From: an uncultured Alphaproteobacteria bacterium
Lineage (GTDB): Bacteria > Pseudomonadota > Alphaproteobacteria > HIMB59
Direction: 5' to 3'
NCBI GenBank assembly: GCA_902599045.1
Contig: CACKEA010000005.1
Span: forward strand, 62,001 to 126,000
DNA: 64,000 nt
Shown: positions 8,864 through 18,054 of the stretch, piece after piece
How positions within the stretch are numbered: the stretch's first letter is position 1
Layout: every line of letters begins with the position of its first letter
Program-made: the position numbers and the translations under genes
The notes under the pieces: generated by a model
What the model was told of the DNA's origin: nothing
Database searches by the model: none
The model's input: the letters and a program-made list of their open reading frames with translations, nothing else

Positions 8864-9211
8864 TCAAATACTATAAATAATGGTCAGAATTGTTTTTAAC
8901 TCTAAAATTGTTGTAGATATACCTATTACAACAATTAATCTTGCCAAAAAGGATAATATTTTATTTCCTTTATACCGCTGAGAACTCCTCCATACTCCAA
9001 TACAAGATGTAAAGTAATAGATTAGATTTAAGACAAGATACAGTGAAAAAGTATATATGAAATTTTGAATATGAATTTTTGTCACTAATAATAATGGAGC
9101 GGATATTAAGAAATTAACAAGTACGTAGTATATCCAATAACTTTTGTATAAGGGTAAATTTCCTTTAAATAACTCAAGTAAGTTATTTTCTATTCTAGAT
9201 AAATATTTCAT
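8864..9211 (-). CDS. Small membrane protein with GVWRSS-Y-G motif
   Basis: A 115-residue protein with three hydrophobic segments (about residues 27-44, 48-68, 84-113). The stretch 'CIGVWRSSQRYKG' near 70-82 is a motif seen in small uncharacterised proteobacterial membrane proteins. No function can be assigned. It is the last gene of a run in which stop and start codons overlap by one base (TAATG) with the DUF2061 gene upstream, so expression is probably coupled. Confidence 0.6.
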   Translation of the reverse strand: MKYLSRIENNLLELFKGNLPLYKSYWIYYVLVNFLISAPLLLVTKIHIQNFIYTFSLYLVLNLIYYFTSCIGVWRSSQRYKGNKILSFLARLIVVIGISTTILELKTILTIIYSI

Positions 9212-9639
9212 TAATTAGTTCTGCCCCAATTCACTCTATTCCATATTCTTTCATGGACATAATAAATAAGAATTCCATTGATAAATTCATAAATTACAAT
9301 TGATTTAGTCCAATCTAAGTTAGAAGTAATTAATATAGCAGAAATTAATGTGATAGTAGATGCGGCTATTCTCCATGTGAGTGCCTTTAAGAAGGACCTC
9401 ATCTTGATAACAGATTTGTTTAATCTCCCAAAATCAAAAAAATTCCAAAAACGTTCATGTAAATAATAAGTTATAGTTTTAATAATTAAAACCAACAGTG
9501 CTATATATAATGAATATTTAAAGGCGTTTTCATTTAAGCCATCATTAATAACAAAAAAACTTATAAGAAACGTATTTATAAACATAATTATTCTATAACT
9601 AATTGACTTAATTAAAGATCTATTTTTTGTAACTTTCAC
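9211..9639 (-). CDS. Tandem DUF2061 membrane protein
   Basis: A 142-residue protein made of two similar halves. Each has 'SxxKxxxxRI' at the start and 'YYxHERxWNxxxxGR' at the end (SLIKSISYRI...TYYLHERFWNFFDFGR and SFLKALTWRI...IYYVHERIWNRVNWGR). This is the DUF2061 domain twice; family members often have one copy. Two hydrophobic segments per half predict an inner-membrane protein. TAATG overlaps join it to genes on both sides. The function of the family is unknown. Confidence 0.8.
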   Translation of the reverse strand: MKVTKNRSLIKSISYRIIMFINTFLISFFVINDGLNENAFKYSLYIALLVLIIKTITYYLHERFWNFFDFGRLNKSVIKMRSFLKALTWRIAASTITLISAILITSNLDWTKSIVIYEFINGILIYYVHERIWNRVNWGRTN

Positions 9640-10388
9640 TATTCAATTATATCAAAAGATTTTAAATAAAGATTTGCATTAAATTTCTTTGAATTAATAT
9701 GAAATTTAGCAGGAATATCTAAAAATTTATTTTCAAAATAATATATAGATATTTTATTTAAATTATTTTTTTTATCAATTTTATGTAGACCCTCAAAAAA
9801 AGGAAAAGTTAGATTATATAATTTAACATTACCAATATAGATAGTGGGGTTATTTTCATCAAGTAATTCATCTTTTTGCATATTTAAAGATAATTCATAT
9901 ATATTTAAGCCATCAAGAATAATCCGATCTGAGTTATTTTGGAATAAAAAATACTGAACTAATTGAGATATGGGATCAGTAAAATATTTATATTTTTGAA
10001 TGCTTCTTTTTTGAAGTTCAATTTGGTCATTATTTAATTTTTTTGAAATTTCAATTTTAGATATAGAACCATTATTATTAAAAGTTATTTTTTCAAATCT
10101 ATTTTGTTTACTACTTTTTGTTTTGCTATCATATATTTTAGGTCTTAAATGATTATTTTCAATATAACCAGATATATTAGTAACTGATTCATAATTGTAA
10201 ATTTTATCAGTTAGCCCATAACTTCTGATTATAAAATTAATATCATATTTATTGTCATCAATTTTAATAATCCAATTAAGATCTGCTAAATGAATAGATT
10301 GCCAGTCTATTTCATATTTAAGATTAATTACTTTAGAGTTAAGGTAATAAGGATATATTAATAAAATTATTATGAAAAATATGCGCAT
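9639..10388 (-). CDS. DUF3108-like exported protein
   Basis: A 249-residue protein with an N-terminal hydrophobic signal (MRIFFIIILLIYPYYLNSK) followed by a beta-rich region. Features such as 'LKYEIDWQSIHLADL' near 24-38, a repeated hydrophobic-polar strand pattern, and 'DPISQLVQYFL' near 142-152 agree with DUF3108, periplasmic proteins of unknown function common in alphaproteobacteria. Its start codon (10386-10388) lies within the first codons of mnmH on the other strand, so the two genes overlap head to head. It is the first gene of the TAATG-linked trio with DUF2061 and the small membrane protein. Confidence 0.6.
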   Translation of the reverse strand: MRIFFIIILLIYPYYLNSKVINLKYEIDWQSIHLADLNWIIKIDDNKYDINFIIRSYGLTDKIYNYESVTNISGYIENNHLRPKIYDSKTKSSKQNRFEKITFNNNGSISKIEISKKLNNDQIELQKRSIQKYKYFTDPISQLVQYFLFQNNSDRIILDGLNIYELSLNMQKDELLDENNPTIYIGNVKLYNLTFPFFEGLHKIDKKNNLNKISIYYFENKFLDIPAKFHINSKKFNANLYLKSFDIIE

Positions 10389-11412
10389 TAATAAAACTGT
10401 ATATAAAAATACTTCTCAACAAGAATATAACATTATTATTGATGTAAGAACTCCTTTAGAGTTTAAAGAAGACCATATTCCAAATTCAATCAACTATCCT
10501 GTTTTAACTAACAAACAACGTCATGAAACTGGTATTAGATACAAAGAAAATTCATTTTTAGCCAAAAAAGTGGGTGCTAGTATAATTAGCTCAAATATCT
10601 CTAAAATTATCAATAAAATTAAATTTGATAAGAAACAAAGAATATTAATTTATTGTTGGAGGGGCGGTTTAAGATCTCTTAGTTTATATTTGGTTCTAAA
10701 ACAAATTGGATATGACGTCACCCTACTTGATGGTGGATATAAGAATTACAGAAGATTTGTTGTAAATTTTTTTGAAACAAATTGTGATAAATATAAATTT
10801 AATCAAATAATGGGAGTCACTGGAGTTGGCAAAACATTATTTATAAAAGAGTTATCAAAAAGTTATCAGGTTATAGATTTTGAAGGGTTGGCAAATCACA
10901 AAGGATCAATATTAGGAAATATTCCTAATAAAAATCAACCCTCACAAAAATACTTCGAGACTTTGATATACGAGAAACTAAACTCATTTAACTCCAAAAA
11001 AAATATATGGGTAGAAGCTGAAAGTATAAAAGTGGGTAAATTAAGTATACCTAGCAAAATTTGGAAAAATATGCCATTAGGTAAGAATGTAAAAGTTATT
11101 AGTAGTTTAGAAGAACGTGTCAGATTTATACTCAAAGATTATAAATATTTCACAAATACTCCTTCACTAATGAAAGAAGCATTAAAGGTATTAAAAAAAA
11201 TAATTCCAAAAGAAGAATTTTTAATGATAGAGGAGAATTTAAAAAAGAAAGAATACTTTCAGTTTGTAAAGTCTTTAATTAAGTATCACTATGACAAAGC
11301 TTACAAAAAGACAAGAGCTGAAAGTGTCAGTAATATTTTTAATGAAATATATTTAGATAAAATTAATCTTTTAAATATAAAAAAGGCTATAAAACAGAGT
11401 AATTATTTTTAA
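10372..11412 (+). CDS. mnmH: tRNA 2-selenouridine/geranyl-2-thiouridine synthase MnmH
   Basis: MnmH (SelU, YbbB) replaces the sulfur of 2-thiouridine at the wobble base of Lys, Glu and Gln tRNAs with selenium, or geranylates it. The 346-residue protein has an N-terminal rhodanese domain with the catalytic Cys in YCWRGG near residue 94 and a C-terminal P-loop domain (GVTGVGKT near 148), with the family segments 'FEGLANHKGSILGN' and 'QPSQKYFE'. Start is ATG 10372 or 10381; either overlaps the DUF3108 gene. The 3' end overlaps thiL by 26 bp. No selD is in the window. Confidence 0.9.
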   Translation: MKNMRINKTVYKNTSQQEYNIIIDVRTPLEFKEDHIPNSINYPVLTNKQRHETGIRYKENSFLAKKVGASIISSNISKIINKIKFDKKQRILIYCWRGGLRSLSLYLVLKQIGYDVTLLDGGYKNYRRFVVNFFETNCDKYKFNQIMGVTGVGKTLFIKELSKSYQVIDFEGLANHKGSILGNIPNKNQPSQKYFETLIYEKLNSFNSKKNIWVEAESIKVGKLSIPSKIWKNMPLGKNVKVISSLEERVRFILKDYKYFTNTPSLMKEALKVLKKIIPKEEFLMIEENLKKKEYFQFVKSLIKYHYDKAYKKTRAESVSNIFNEIYLDKINLLNIKKAIKQSNYF

Positions 11413-12337
11413 AATGATCAAATATTTTAACTTTATTTAGATTAAAATTTTTAAGATGAACACCCTGCCCTTTTTCTATATGACCAATACAAGTTATTTT
11501 AATACCTCTCCTCTTAAAAGACTCTTTATTATTAAATTTTAATAGATCCATAGGAGAGCTAAAAACTGGGACAAATTCTTCACCACTAGATAATATTAAT
11601 GAATTGTAATATTGATCATTTTTAGAATAACTATGTAATTTTTTATTAATATTTAAAAGGTTATTTAATACAATTTTTTTATTTGATTGAGATGAAATAG
11701 ATCTCAATGTAGATAAAAGACTATCAGATACATCCATACAGCTATTTAATTTAATTTTTTTAAATAAATCATAATAGGTGTAAATTTTTGGACTTAAAAA
11801 TTGCTTTTTTGAGAGGGCACTTATGTCTTTTGGTAATTTTAAATTTTTATAAATATTCATAAAACCAAGCTTTGAATATCCAATACCTGAAAAAGTATAA
11901 ATTTTATCATTAATTTTAGCTTGAGATCTTTTTATTATTTTATTTTTATTTATAGCATCACTAATAATGGTCAAAGATAAAAAGATTTTATCAGAAGCAG
12001 TTGTGTCACCTCCTATTATTTCAATTCCATATTTTAAACAATATCTATGAAAATTTTTAATTATTTTGTTTACAAATCTAAAATTTTTATTTGGAAAACT
12101 TAAATTTAAAAGTACGTACTTAGGTTTTCCACCTGATGATTGGATATCACTATAATTAGCAGTAAATAATCTATGAGCTATATTCTTAGGTGTAAAATAC
12201 TTCAAATCAAAGTGTATATTTTCAACAAGTGTGTCTGATGAAATTAATTGTTTTGTTTGACTTAAATAGGCACAGTCATCACCTATCTTATTATAATTTC
12301 TTGTGAAATATTTTATTATCTTTTCCTCGTTTGACAT
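11387..12337 (-). CDS. thiL: Thiamine-monophosphate kinase ThiL
   Basis: ThiL makes thiamine diphosphate from the monophosphate. The 316-residue protein shows the family order: IGDDCAYL near residues 17-24, 'SSDTLVENIHFD' near 33-44, 'ANYSDIQSSGG' near 59-69, 'IGGDTTASDKIFLSLT' near 108-123, and the later 'MDVSDSLLSTL'. Spacing and the two GDD/GGDTT magnesium-binding motifs are standard. The Ala of SDIAAMG is replaced (SDIQSSGG), as is common in divergent members. It is a PurM-fold relative of SelD but lacks the SelD catalytic Cys/Sec loop. Confidence 0.85.
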   Translation of the reverse strand: MSNEEKIIKYFTRNYNKIGDDCAYLSQTKQLISSDTLVENIHFDLKYFTPKNIAHRLFTANYSDIQSSGGKPKYVLLNLSFPNKNFRFVNKIIKNFHRYCLKYGIEIIGGDTTASDKIFLSLTIISDAINKNKIIKRSQAKINDKIYTFSGIGYSKLGFMNIYKNLKLPKDISALSKKQFLSPKIYTYYDLFKKIKLNSCMDVSDSLLSTLRSISSQSNKKIVLNNLLNINKKLHSYSKNDQYYNSLILSSGEEFVPVFSSPMDLLKFNNKESFKRRGIKITCIGHIEKGQGVHLKNFNLNKVKIFDHFKNNYSVL

Positions 12338-12374
12338 TTTGTAGATATATTTGAGTATAATACTAAAAAAATAT

Positions 12375-13562
12375 TTAATTTATTTTTTTACGAACTAATG
12401 GAAAAGAGTCCCTTTTTTTTGTTAATACAAGCTGAAAAATAACGTTTTCACCCTTAATAAATGATAATTCACTTAAATTTAAATATGCCTCCCACATTCT
12501 AATAAAACGCTCGTCATATAATTTTAAAACTTCATCTTTAGAATTTTTAAAATTTTGAAACCAATGTGAGAGTGTTTTAGCATAGTGTAATCTTAAAACC
12601 TCAATGTCAGATATGATCAATCCTGATCTTTCTATTGCAGGCATAATTTCTGAAAGTGAAGGTATATATCCACCTGGAAATATATATTTTCTTATAAAAG
12701 CCGGTGTTAACTTTGGAGTCCTTATATTACCAATAGTGTGAACTACAGCTATCCCATCATCTGATAGCAATTCATGTATTTTATTAAAATAGGTTTTGTA
12801 AAAAGGTTTTCCAACATGCTCAAACATTCCAACAGATACTATTTTTGAGTAACTATTATTTTCATCTCTGTAATCTTGAAGAGAATAATTTAATTTTTCC
12901 TTATTTTTGTTATTTTCTAGTTGTTCATTACAGTATTTAATTTGTTCTTCAGATAATGAAATTCCTTTGACATTACACTTATAATTATCGACAAAATTTT
13001 TACTCAAAGAGCCCCAACCACAACCAATATCCAAAACATTATCTGATGAATTAAGTAATAGTTTATCAGCTAATCTACTCATTTTATTATTTTGTGCATC
13101 GCTCAAAGTATCAGTTTCTTTTTCAAAATAGGCACATGAATATTGTCTAGTTTCATCTAAAAATAAGTCATAGAGTTTGTCAGATAAGTCGTAATGATTA
13201 GCTATATTATTTTTAGACCTTTTGACAAAATTAAGTTGGAAAAATGGATTAATGATAAGAAAAATTCTGAAGAAAATAGATTTAGATACTTTTTCAAGGT
13301 ATTTATTGTAATTTTCAATCAATAGATCTGAAAATTCATAAAAAGAAGCATTTTCTAACTCATAGTCTTTATCCATGTATCCTTCAGTTAACACTAGAGA
13401 AGGTGCATAATAAATTTTTTTAAGAAATTTTTTGTTGTTAATTTTAAGAATTACAGCGTCATTACCATTATCAATTAAATATTCAGAATTATCTAACTTT
13501 ATTAATATAGATTTGGATTTAATTAATTTTCTAAGGATAAATTTAAGTATTCTAAGAGACAT
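12375..13562 (-). CDS. cfa: Cyclopropane-fatty-acyl-phospholipid synthase family methyltransferase
   Basis: A 395-residue SAM-dependent enzyme with a poorly conserved lipid-binding N-terminal third and a methyltransferase core: VLDIGCGWGS near residue 177 (SAM motif I), 'VSVGMFEHVG' near 245-254 (the bicarbonate/active-site loop of CFA synthases), and 'PGGYIPSLSE' near 301. 'RQYSCAYF' near 142 is the family segment ahead of motif I. The expected role is methylene transfer to unsaturated phospholipid acyl chains at the membrane. It is 37 bp upstream of thiL and divergent from nadE across a 132-bp AT-rich region. Confidence 0.88.
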   Translation of the reverse strand: MSLRILKFILRKLIKSKSILIKLDNSEYLIDNGNDAVILKINNKKFLKKIYYAPSLVLTEGYMDKDYELENASFYEFSDLLIENYNKYLEKVSKSIFFRIFLIINPFFQLNFVKRSKNNIANHYDLSDKLYDLFLDETRQYSCAYFEKETDTLSDAQNNKMSRLADKLLLNSSDNVLDIGCGWGSLSKNFVDNYKCNVKGISLSEEQIKYCNEQLENNKNKEKLNYSLQDYRDENNSYSKIVSVGMFEHVGKPFYKTYFNKIHELLSDDGIAVVHTIGNIRTPKLTPAFIRKYIFPGGYIPSLSEIMPAIERSGLIISDIEVLRLHYAKTLSHWFQNFKNSKDEVLKLYDERFIRMWEAYLNLSELSFIKGENVIFQLVLTKKRDSFPLVRKKIN

Positions 13563-13694
13563 AAGCTATATATGATTAATGAATATATATATAAGTTAAA
13601 TTTATAGAATTTTATCATATATTGATTAATAAAATGAATTAAAATATGAAAATATTTTGTAAACTAGTTAAGAAAACTATCGTAACTTTAGGAG

Positions 13695-14426
13695 ATGAAC
13701 ACAAAAGATAAGATAAATTATATTAGTGATTGGATCAAAACCTATGCTGAAACCAATAATTTTAAGTCTTTAGTGATAGGTATTTCTGGCGGTATAGACT
13801 CAGCAGTAACGAGTACTCTAAGCGCTAAAACAGGATTGAAAACTATCGTAGCTAACATGCCAATTTTAGATCATAAAGCCACAAACGATAGAGGCTTATC
13901 ACATATATCATGGTTAAAGAAAAATTTTGAAAATGTTGAAGATTTAAAAATAGATTTATCAGTCGTTTTTGAAAACTTCAAAAATGCACTAAACTCAAAT
14001 AATTCGGAACACGGTTATGCAAATTCTCAAGCACGAATAAGAATGACAACTTTATATCAAATAGCTGCAAGCAATAATGGCATTGTAGTTGGTACAGGAA
14101 ATAAAGTAGAGGATTTTGGTATAGGTTTTTATACCAAGTATGGTGACGGAGGTGTTGATATATCTCCTATTGCAGATTGTTTAAAGACTGAAATATGGGA
14201 CATGGGTAAAGAATTAATGATCAACCAAGACATAATCGAGGCTGCACCAACAGATGGTTTATGGAAAGATGGAAGGTCAGATGAAGATCAGGTAGGATTA
14301 AATTATGCTGAAATTGAAGAAGCAATGATCAATGAAAACTCCTCTAATAGACAGAAATATCTAGAGATAAGAAAAAATAATATTCATAAAATGAACCCAA
14401 TCCCTGTTTGTATTTTACCAAAGTAA
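13695..14426 (+). CDS. nadE: NAD synthetase NadE (ammonia-dependent type)
   Basis: A single-domain NadE that adenylates and amidates nicotinate adenine dinucleotide to NAD. The PPi-loop motif SGGIDSAV lies near residues 30-37, 'ARIRMTTLYQIA' near 115-126 and 'GTGNKVEDFGIGFYTKYGDG' near 134-153. At 243 residues it lacks the N-terminal glutaminase domain, so free ammonia should be the nitrogen donor. An AGGAG stretch abuts the ATG with no spacer, too close for a normal ribosome site. The 3' end faces ugpC with 28 bp between. Confidence 0.92.
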   Translation: MNTKDKINYISDWIKTYAETNNFKSLVIGISGGIDSAVTSTLSAKTGLKTIVANMPILDHKATNDRGLSHISWLKKNFENVEDLKIDLSVVFENFKNALNSNNSEHGYANSQARIRMTTLYQIAASNNGIVVGTGNKVEDFGIGFYTKYGDGGVDISPIADCLKTEIWDMGKELMINQDIIEAAPTDGLWKDGRSDEDQVGLNYAEIEEAMINENSSNRQKYLEIRKNNIHKMNPIPVCILPK

Positions 14427-14454
14427 ATTTATAAAATTTTATATTACGAAATTA

Positions 14455-15501
14455 TTAAACTCTTTGTCCTGAGGTGTTGTCAAAAATATGTAGCACTGAT
14501 GGAGAAATGTTGAATTTAAAATTATCACCAGCTTTCAAATTAATTTTAGATGATAATTTGCAGCTAAACTCTTGTCCTCCAACACTTGAATAGATGATCA
14601 TGTCAGAACCTAAATACTCAACCAGATTAGCTGAACTAGAATATTCTCCTTGATCTGATATTAAAATATCATCTGGTCTAACGCCAATACATGCATCTTG
14701 AATATTTAGTGAATTATTTAAATTAATTTGCATATCTGAAATTTTAGCAAATCCATTTTCTATTTTGCATTGAAATAAATTCATCTGAGGTGAGCCTATA
14801 AATTCTGCAACAAATTTAGTGTTTGGTTTAGAGTAAATCTCTTTAGGAGTGCCAACTTGTTCTACTACTCCGTTATTAATAACTACGATTCTATCACCCA
14901 AGGTCATAGCTTCGGTTTGATCATGAGTTACAAAGATACTTGTTACGCCCATCTGACGCTGTAGTTTTTTTATTTCTAATCTCATTTGATTTCTGAGTTT
15001 TGCATCTAGATTAGATAACGGCTCATCAAATAAAAATATTTTTGGATTTCTGACAATAGCTCTACCCATTGCAACTCTTTGTCTTTGCCCACCAGAAAGC
15101 ACACTTGGTTTTCTAATAAGTAATTGATCTATTTCTAGAAGTTTAGCAACATCATTAACTTTATTTTTGATTTCATCTTTAGATATCCCTCTATTTTTCA
15201 GGCCATAAGACATATTATTAAATACAGACATATGTGGATAAAGAGCATAATTTTGAAAAACCATAGCCACATCTCTTTCTGAAGGGTCAATATTATTAAT
15301 TATATTGCCATCTAATGATATTTCACCACTAGTAATATCCTCTAAACCAGCAATCATTCTTAATAATGTTGATTTACCACATCCACTAGGACCGACAAAT
15401 ACAACGAATTCACCGTTATCAATATTCAAAGATGTTTCATTCACAGCCTTTGTTCCGTTAGGATAAATTTTTGTAATATTTTGTAATTCTAAAAAACTCA
15501 T
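14455..15501 (-). CDS. ugpC: UgpC/MalK-type ABC transporter ATP-binding protein
   Basis: The 348-residue ATPase of the adjacent glycerol-3-phosphate-type transporter. It has Walker A GPSGCGKST near residues 37-45, signature LSGGQRQR near 134-141, Walker B 'IFLFDEPLSNLDA' near 154-166, and the switch His in FVTHD near 190. The C-terminal TOBE-like regulatory region (about 235-348) is typical of the UgpC/MalK/MsiK group, whose members can energise several sugar-type importers. It is the only ATPase of this type in the window, so it may also serve the MalEFG-type permeases at 44-47 kb. Last gene of the ugp operon. Confidence 0.92.
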   Translation of the reverse strand: MSFLELQNITKIYPNGTKAVNETSLNIDNGEFVVFVGPSGCGKSTLLRMIAGLEDITSGEISLDGNIINNIDPSERDVAMVFQNYALYPHMSVFNNMSYGLKNRGISKDEIKNKVNDVAKLLEIDQLLIRKPSVLSGGQRQRVAMGRAIVRNPKIFLFDEPLSNLDAKLRNQMRLEIKKLQRQMGVTSIFVTHDQTEAMTLGDRIVVINNGVVEQVGTPKEIYSKPNTKFVAEFIGSPQMNLFQCKIENGFAKISDMQINLNNSLNIQDACIGVRPDDILISDQGEYSSSANLVEYLGSDMIIYSSVGGQEFSCKLSSKINLKAGDNFKFNISPSVLHIFDNTSGQRV

Positions 15502-15502
15502 T

Positions 15503-16354
15503 TTATTTTTCTGTTTGAATTAACCCTTTGATAAACCATCTTTGAAGAATTACAACAACTAACACAGGAGGTAACATTGATAATATTATATATGCAAATC
15601 TCTCCCCTGTTCTAGGTAAAGCGACACCTTCATAATTTTCTGTAAAAATAATTTTCATTCCCATCACAACAGTCCAATATTTTTCATCAGTGGTCATAAT
15701 TAAAGGCCACAAATATTGACTATAACCATAGACAAACATAAATATAAACATCGCAGCTAACATTGTCTTTGAGAGTGGCAATAAGAAATCAATAAAAAAT
15801 CTCCAACTATTAGCACCATCTAACTTAGCAGACTCTAATAACTCATCAGGTATTGTTTTATAAAACTGCCTAAAGAAAAAAGTAGCAGTAGCAGACGCAA
15901 CTAGGGGCAATATGAGTCCCGTATAAGTATTTGTAAGACCAAGATCAGATACTATTTTATAACTGGGAAAAATTCTTACCTCTAACGGAACTAACAATGT
16001 AATAAAAATTAACCAAAAAATAGGAACGGCAAGCTTAAATCTGAAATAAACTAGTGCATACGCTGACATTGCCGAAATTACAACTTTTAATGTAGCAATA
16101 CCAAGAGCCATGATGAAACTATTTATAAACATTCTAGCTGCTGTAACTTCTTCAGACCATCCTCCTTTTTCATTGAGAACTTCGTTATAATTTTGAGAAA
16201 AACTCTCACCTAAAAAAAATTTCATACCTTCAGTTATTATCGAAACATTATCGTGGGTTGAGGTTGCAAAAGAAAACCAAATTGGAAGTACCATTAATAA
16301 AACCCCTAAAATTAAAATAATATGTGAAAGTATTTCTAAAGGCTTAATTTTCAT
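15503..16354 (-). CDS. ugpE: UgpE-like permease, second tandem copy
   Basis: A 283-residue inner-membrane permease with six predicted membrane helices and the EAA loop 'ESAKLDGANSWRFFIDFLLPLS' region near 185-206, which docks onto the ATPase. It is a close paralogue of the gene directly upstream: long stretches such as IFWLIFITLLVPLE and FFFRQFYK are shared. It differs by a roughly 10-residue insertion before 'ERFAY' near the C-terminal end. It overlaps the first copy by four bases (ATGA) and is separated from ugpC by one base. Role: second permease subunit of a UgpBAEC-type importer, or an alternative partner for UgpA. Confidence 0.88.
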   Translation of the reverse strand: MKIKPLEILSHIILILGVLLMVLPIWFSFATSTHDNVSIITEGMKFFLGESFSQNYNEVLNEKGGWSEEVTAARMFINSFIMALGIATLKVVISAMSAYALVYFRFKLAVPIFWLIFITLLVPLEVRIFPSYKIVSDLGLTNTYTGLILPLVASATATFFFRQFYKTIPDELLESAKLDGANSWRFFIDFLLPLSKTMLAAMFIFMFVYGYSQYLWPLIMTTDEKYWTVVMGMKIIFTENYEGVALPRTGERFAYIILSMLPPVLVVVILQRWFIKGLIQTEK

Positions 16355-17172
16355 TTATTTTGAAATATTCCTTGAATAAACAACTTTTGAAGAAAGATTA
16401 TTATTACTACTGGTGGTATCATTGACATTATCACAAATGCAAAACGATCGGATATCGATCCGTACATGGTCTTAAGTCCCATTACAACAGTCCAATATTG
16501 TTCACTTGTTGTCATGATTAGTGGCCATAGATATTGGTTGTAACCAAAAACAAACATAAAAATAAAAACAACAGCTATCATTGTTTTAGATAAAGGAACT
16601 AAGAAATCGATAAAAAATCTCCAACTACTCGTTCCATCTAATTTAGCTGCTTCTAATAACTCATCTGGAATTGATTTATAAAATTGACGAAAAAAGAATG
16701 TGGCAATTGCTGAAGCTGAGATAGGAAGAATTAAACCTGCAAATGTATTTACAAGATTTAATTTTGACATAACAATGTATGAAGGCATAATTCTTAACTC
16801 CAAAGGAACTAATAGAGTAATAAAAATTAACCAAAATATTATAGTTGCATACTTAATTTTAAAATAAACTAAACCATAAGCAGCCATTAAAGATGTAATT
16901 ACTGAGAGAGTTGCAATGCCTGTTGCCATAACAAAACTGTTAAAAAACATTTTAAAAGCTGTTATTTCATTAAAAAAACCTGATTGTTTGAATAAAACTC
17001 TTGAGTAATTTTCAATAAAATTATCTCCTAAAAAAAATTGTAAACCATTTGTGTTAATAAATAAGCTTGTATGTGTTGAACTTGCAAAAATAATCCATAC
17101 TGGAACAATCATAATAATAAGACCCATTAAAAGAATACAATGGTTGATAGATGAGGAGATATACTTTGTCAT
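16351..17172 (-). CDS. ugpE: UgpE-like permease, first tandem copy
   Basis: A 273-residue permease of the carbohydrate-uptake (MalG/UgpE) subfamily with six hydrophobic helices and an EAA loop (EAAKLDGTSSWRFFIDF). It matches the next gene along most of its length and lacks the small insertion near the C-terminus. It starts at the last base of ugpA (TAATG-type contact) and overlaps the second copy by four bases. A canonical ugp operon has one ugpE, so one of these two is extra; both EAA loops look intact. Confidence 0.88.
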   Translation of the reverse strand: MTKYISSSINHCILLMGLIIMIVPVWIIFASSTHTSLFINTNGLQFFLGDNFIENYSRVLFKQSGFFNEITAFKMFFNSFVMATGIATLSVITSLMAAYGLVYFKIKYATIIFWLIFITLLVPLELRIMPSYIVMSKLNLVNTFAGLILPISASAIATFFFRQFYKSIPDELLEAAKLDGTSSWRFFIDFLVPLSKTMIAVVFIFMFVFGYNQYLWPLIMTTSEQYWTVVMGLKTMYGSISDRFAFVIMSMIPPVVIIIFLQKLFIQGIFQNK

Positions 17173-18050
17173 TAATTGTAATGAATTTTTCCTTCTATAT
17201 ATCTAAATTGGAAAATAGTTATAATTAAAACGATAATCATCATCAATATTGATTGTGCACCTGCACTACCAAGGTCTAAACCTTTAAATCCATCAATGTA
17301 AGCTTTATAAACTAATGTTTTGGTTTCACTGCCTGGAGCACCTATTGTCGTAGTATCTATAATTCCAAATGTATCAAAAAAAGCATAGGTGATATTAATT
17401 ATTATCAAGAAAAATGTTGTGGGCATTAGTAAAGGAAATGTAATTGTCCAAAATCGCCTAATATTACTTTTACAGTCTATAATAGACGCTTCGATAACTG
17501 TTTTTTGAATGGCTTGAAGACCTGCAAGAAAGAAAATAAAATTTGCACTTATCTGTTTCCAAGAACCTGCAATAATTACATATATATAAGCATCGAAGAC
17601 ATCCTCATACCAATTAAATCCCCACAGATTATTAAACAAATGATGTAACAGACCATATCTTTCACTAAAGAAATAATTTGCCATAACGCCGACAACTGCT
17701 GGTGCAATTGCATAAGGCCAAATTAAAAGTGTTTTATAAACATTTTTACCATGCAATACTTTGTTAGCTTGTACTGCAAGTAATAAACCAATTGAGCCAG
17801 TTATAAGGGTTATTACGAAACTATAAATAATCGTAAATTTGAAAGCTGTGTAGTATGATGGATCAGAAAAAACAAATAAAAAATTATCAAAACCAGCAAA
17901 ATATGAACCAAAACCAAAAGCATCTTGAATTGTAAAGGCGTCACGAAAAGTTTGAATAATGGGCCAATAAAGAAATATTAACAGTATTAAAAGTTGAGGA
18001 GCTAAAAAAATATATTGAGAGTAACTAGACTTGAATTGAACTTTTTTCAT
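17172..18050 (-). CDS. ugpA: UgpA-like permease
   Basis: A 292-residue permease (MalF/UgpA subfamily) with six membrane segments; the first spans about residues 13-32. The EAA loop reads 'EASIIDCKSNIRRFWTITFP', where the usual DGA of the motif is DCK, a mild departure. The gene follows ugpB after a terminator-like hairpin and is the first of four membrane and ATPase genes that should be expressed at a lower level than the binding protein. The sugar or phosphate-ester substrate is set by UgpB. Confidence 0.9.
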   Translation of the reverse strand: MKKVQFKSSYSQYIFLAPQLLILLIFLYWPIIQTFRDAFTIQDAFGFGSYFAGFDNFLFVFSDPSYYTAFKFTIIYSFVITLITGSIGLLLAVQANKVLHGKNVYKTLLIWPYAIAPAVVGVMANYFFSERYGLLHHLFNNLWGFNWYEDVFDAYIYVIIAGSWKQISANFIFFLAGLQAIQKTVIEASIIDCKSNIRRFWTITFPLLMPTTFFLIIINITYAFFDTFGIIDTTTIGAPGSETKTLVYKAYIDGFKGLDLGSAGAQSILMMIIVLIITIFQFRYIEGKIHYN

Positions 18051-18054
18051 TTAT

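Noticed and set aside
11387-12337. selD (selenophosphate synthetase) next to mnmH
   Set aside because: The fold is shared with SelD, but the GDD, SDTLVENIHF and GGDTT motifs are those of ThiL and the SelD catalytic Cys/Sec loop is absent.
13563-13694. Riboswitch or small RNA in the cfa-nadE gap
   Set aside because: The 132 bases are AT-rich with only weak partial repeats; I see no stable stem or known aptamer pattern.
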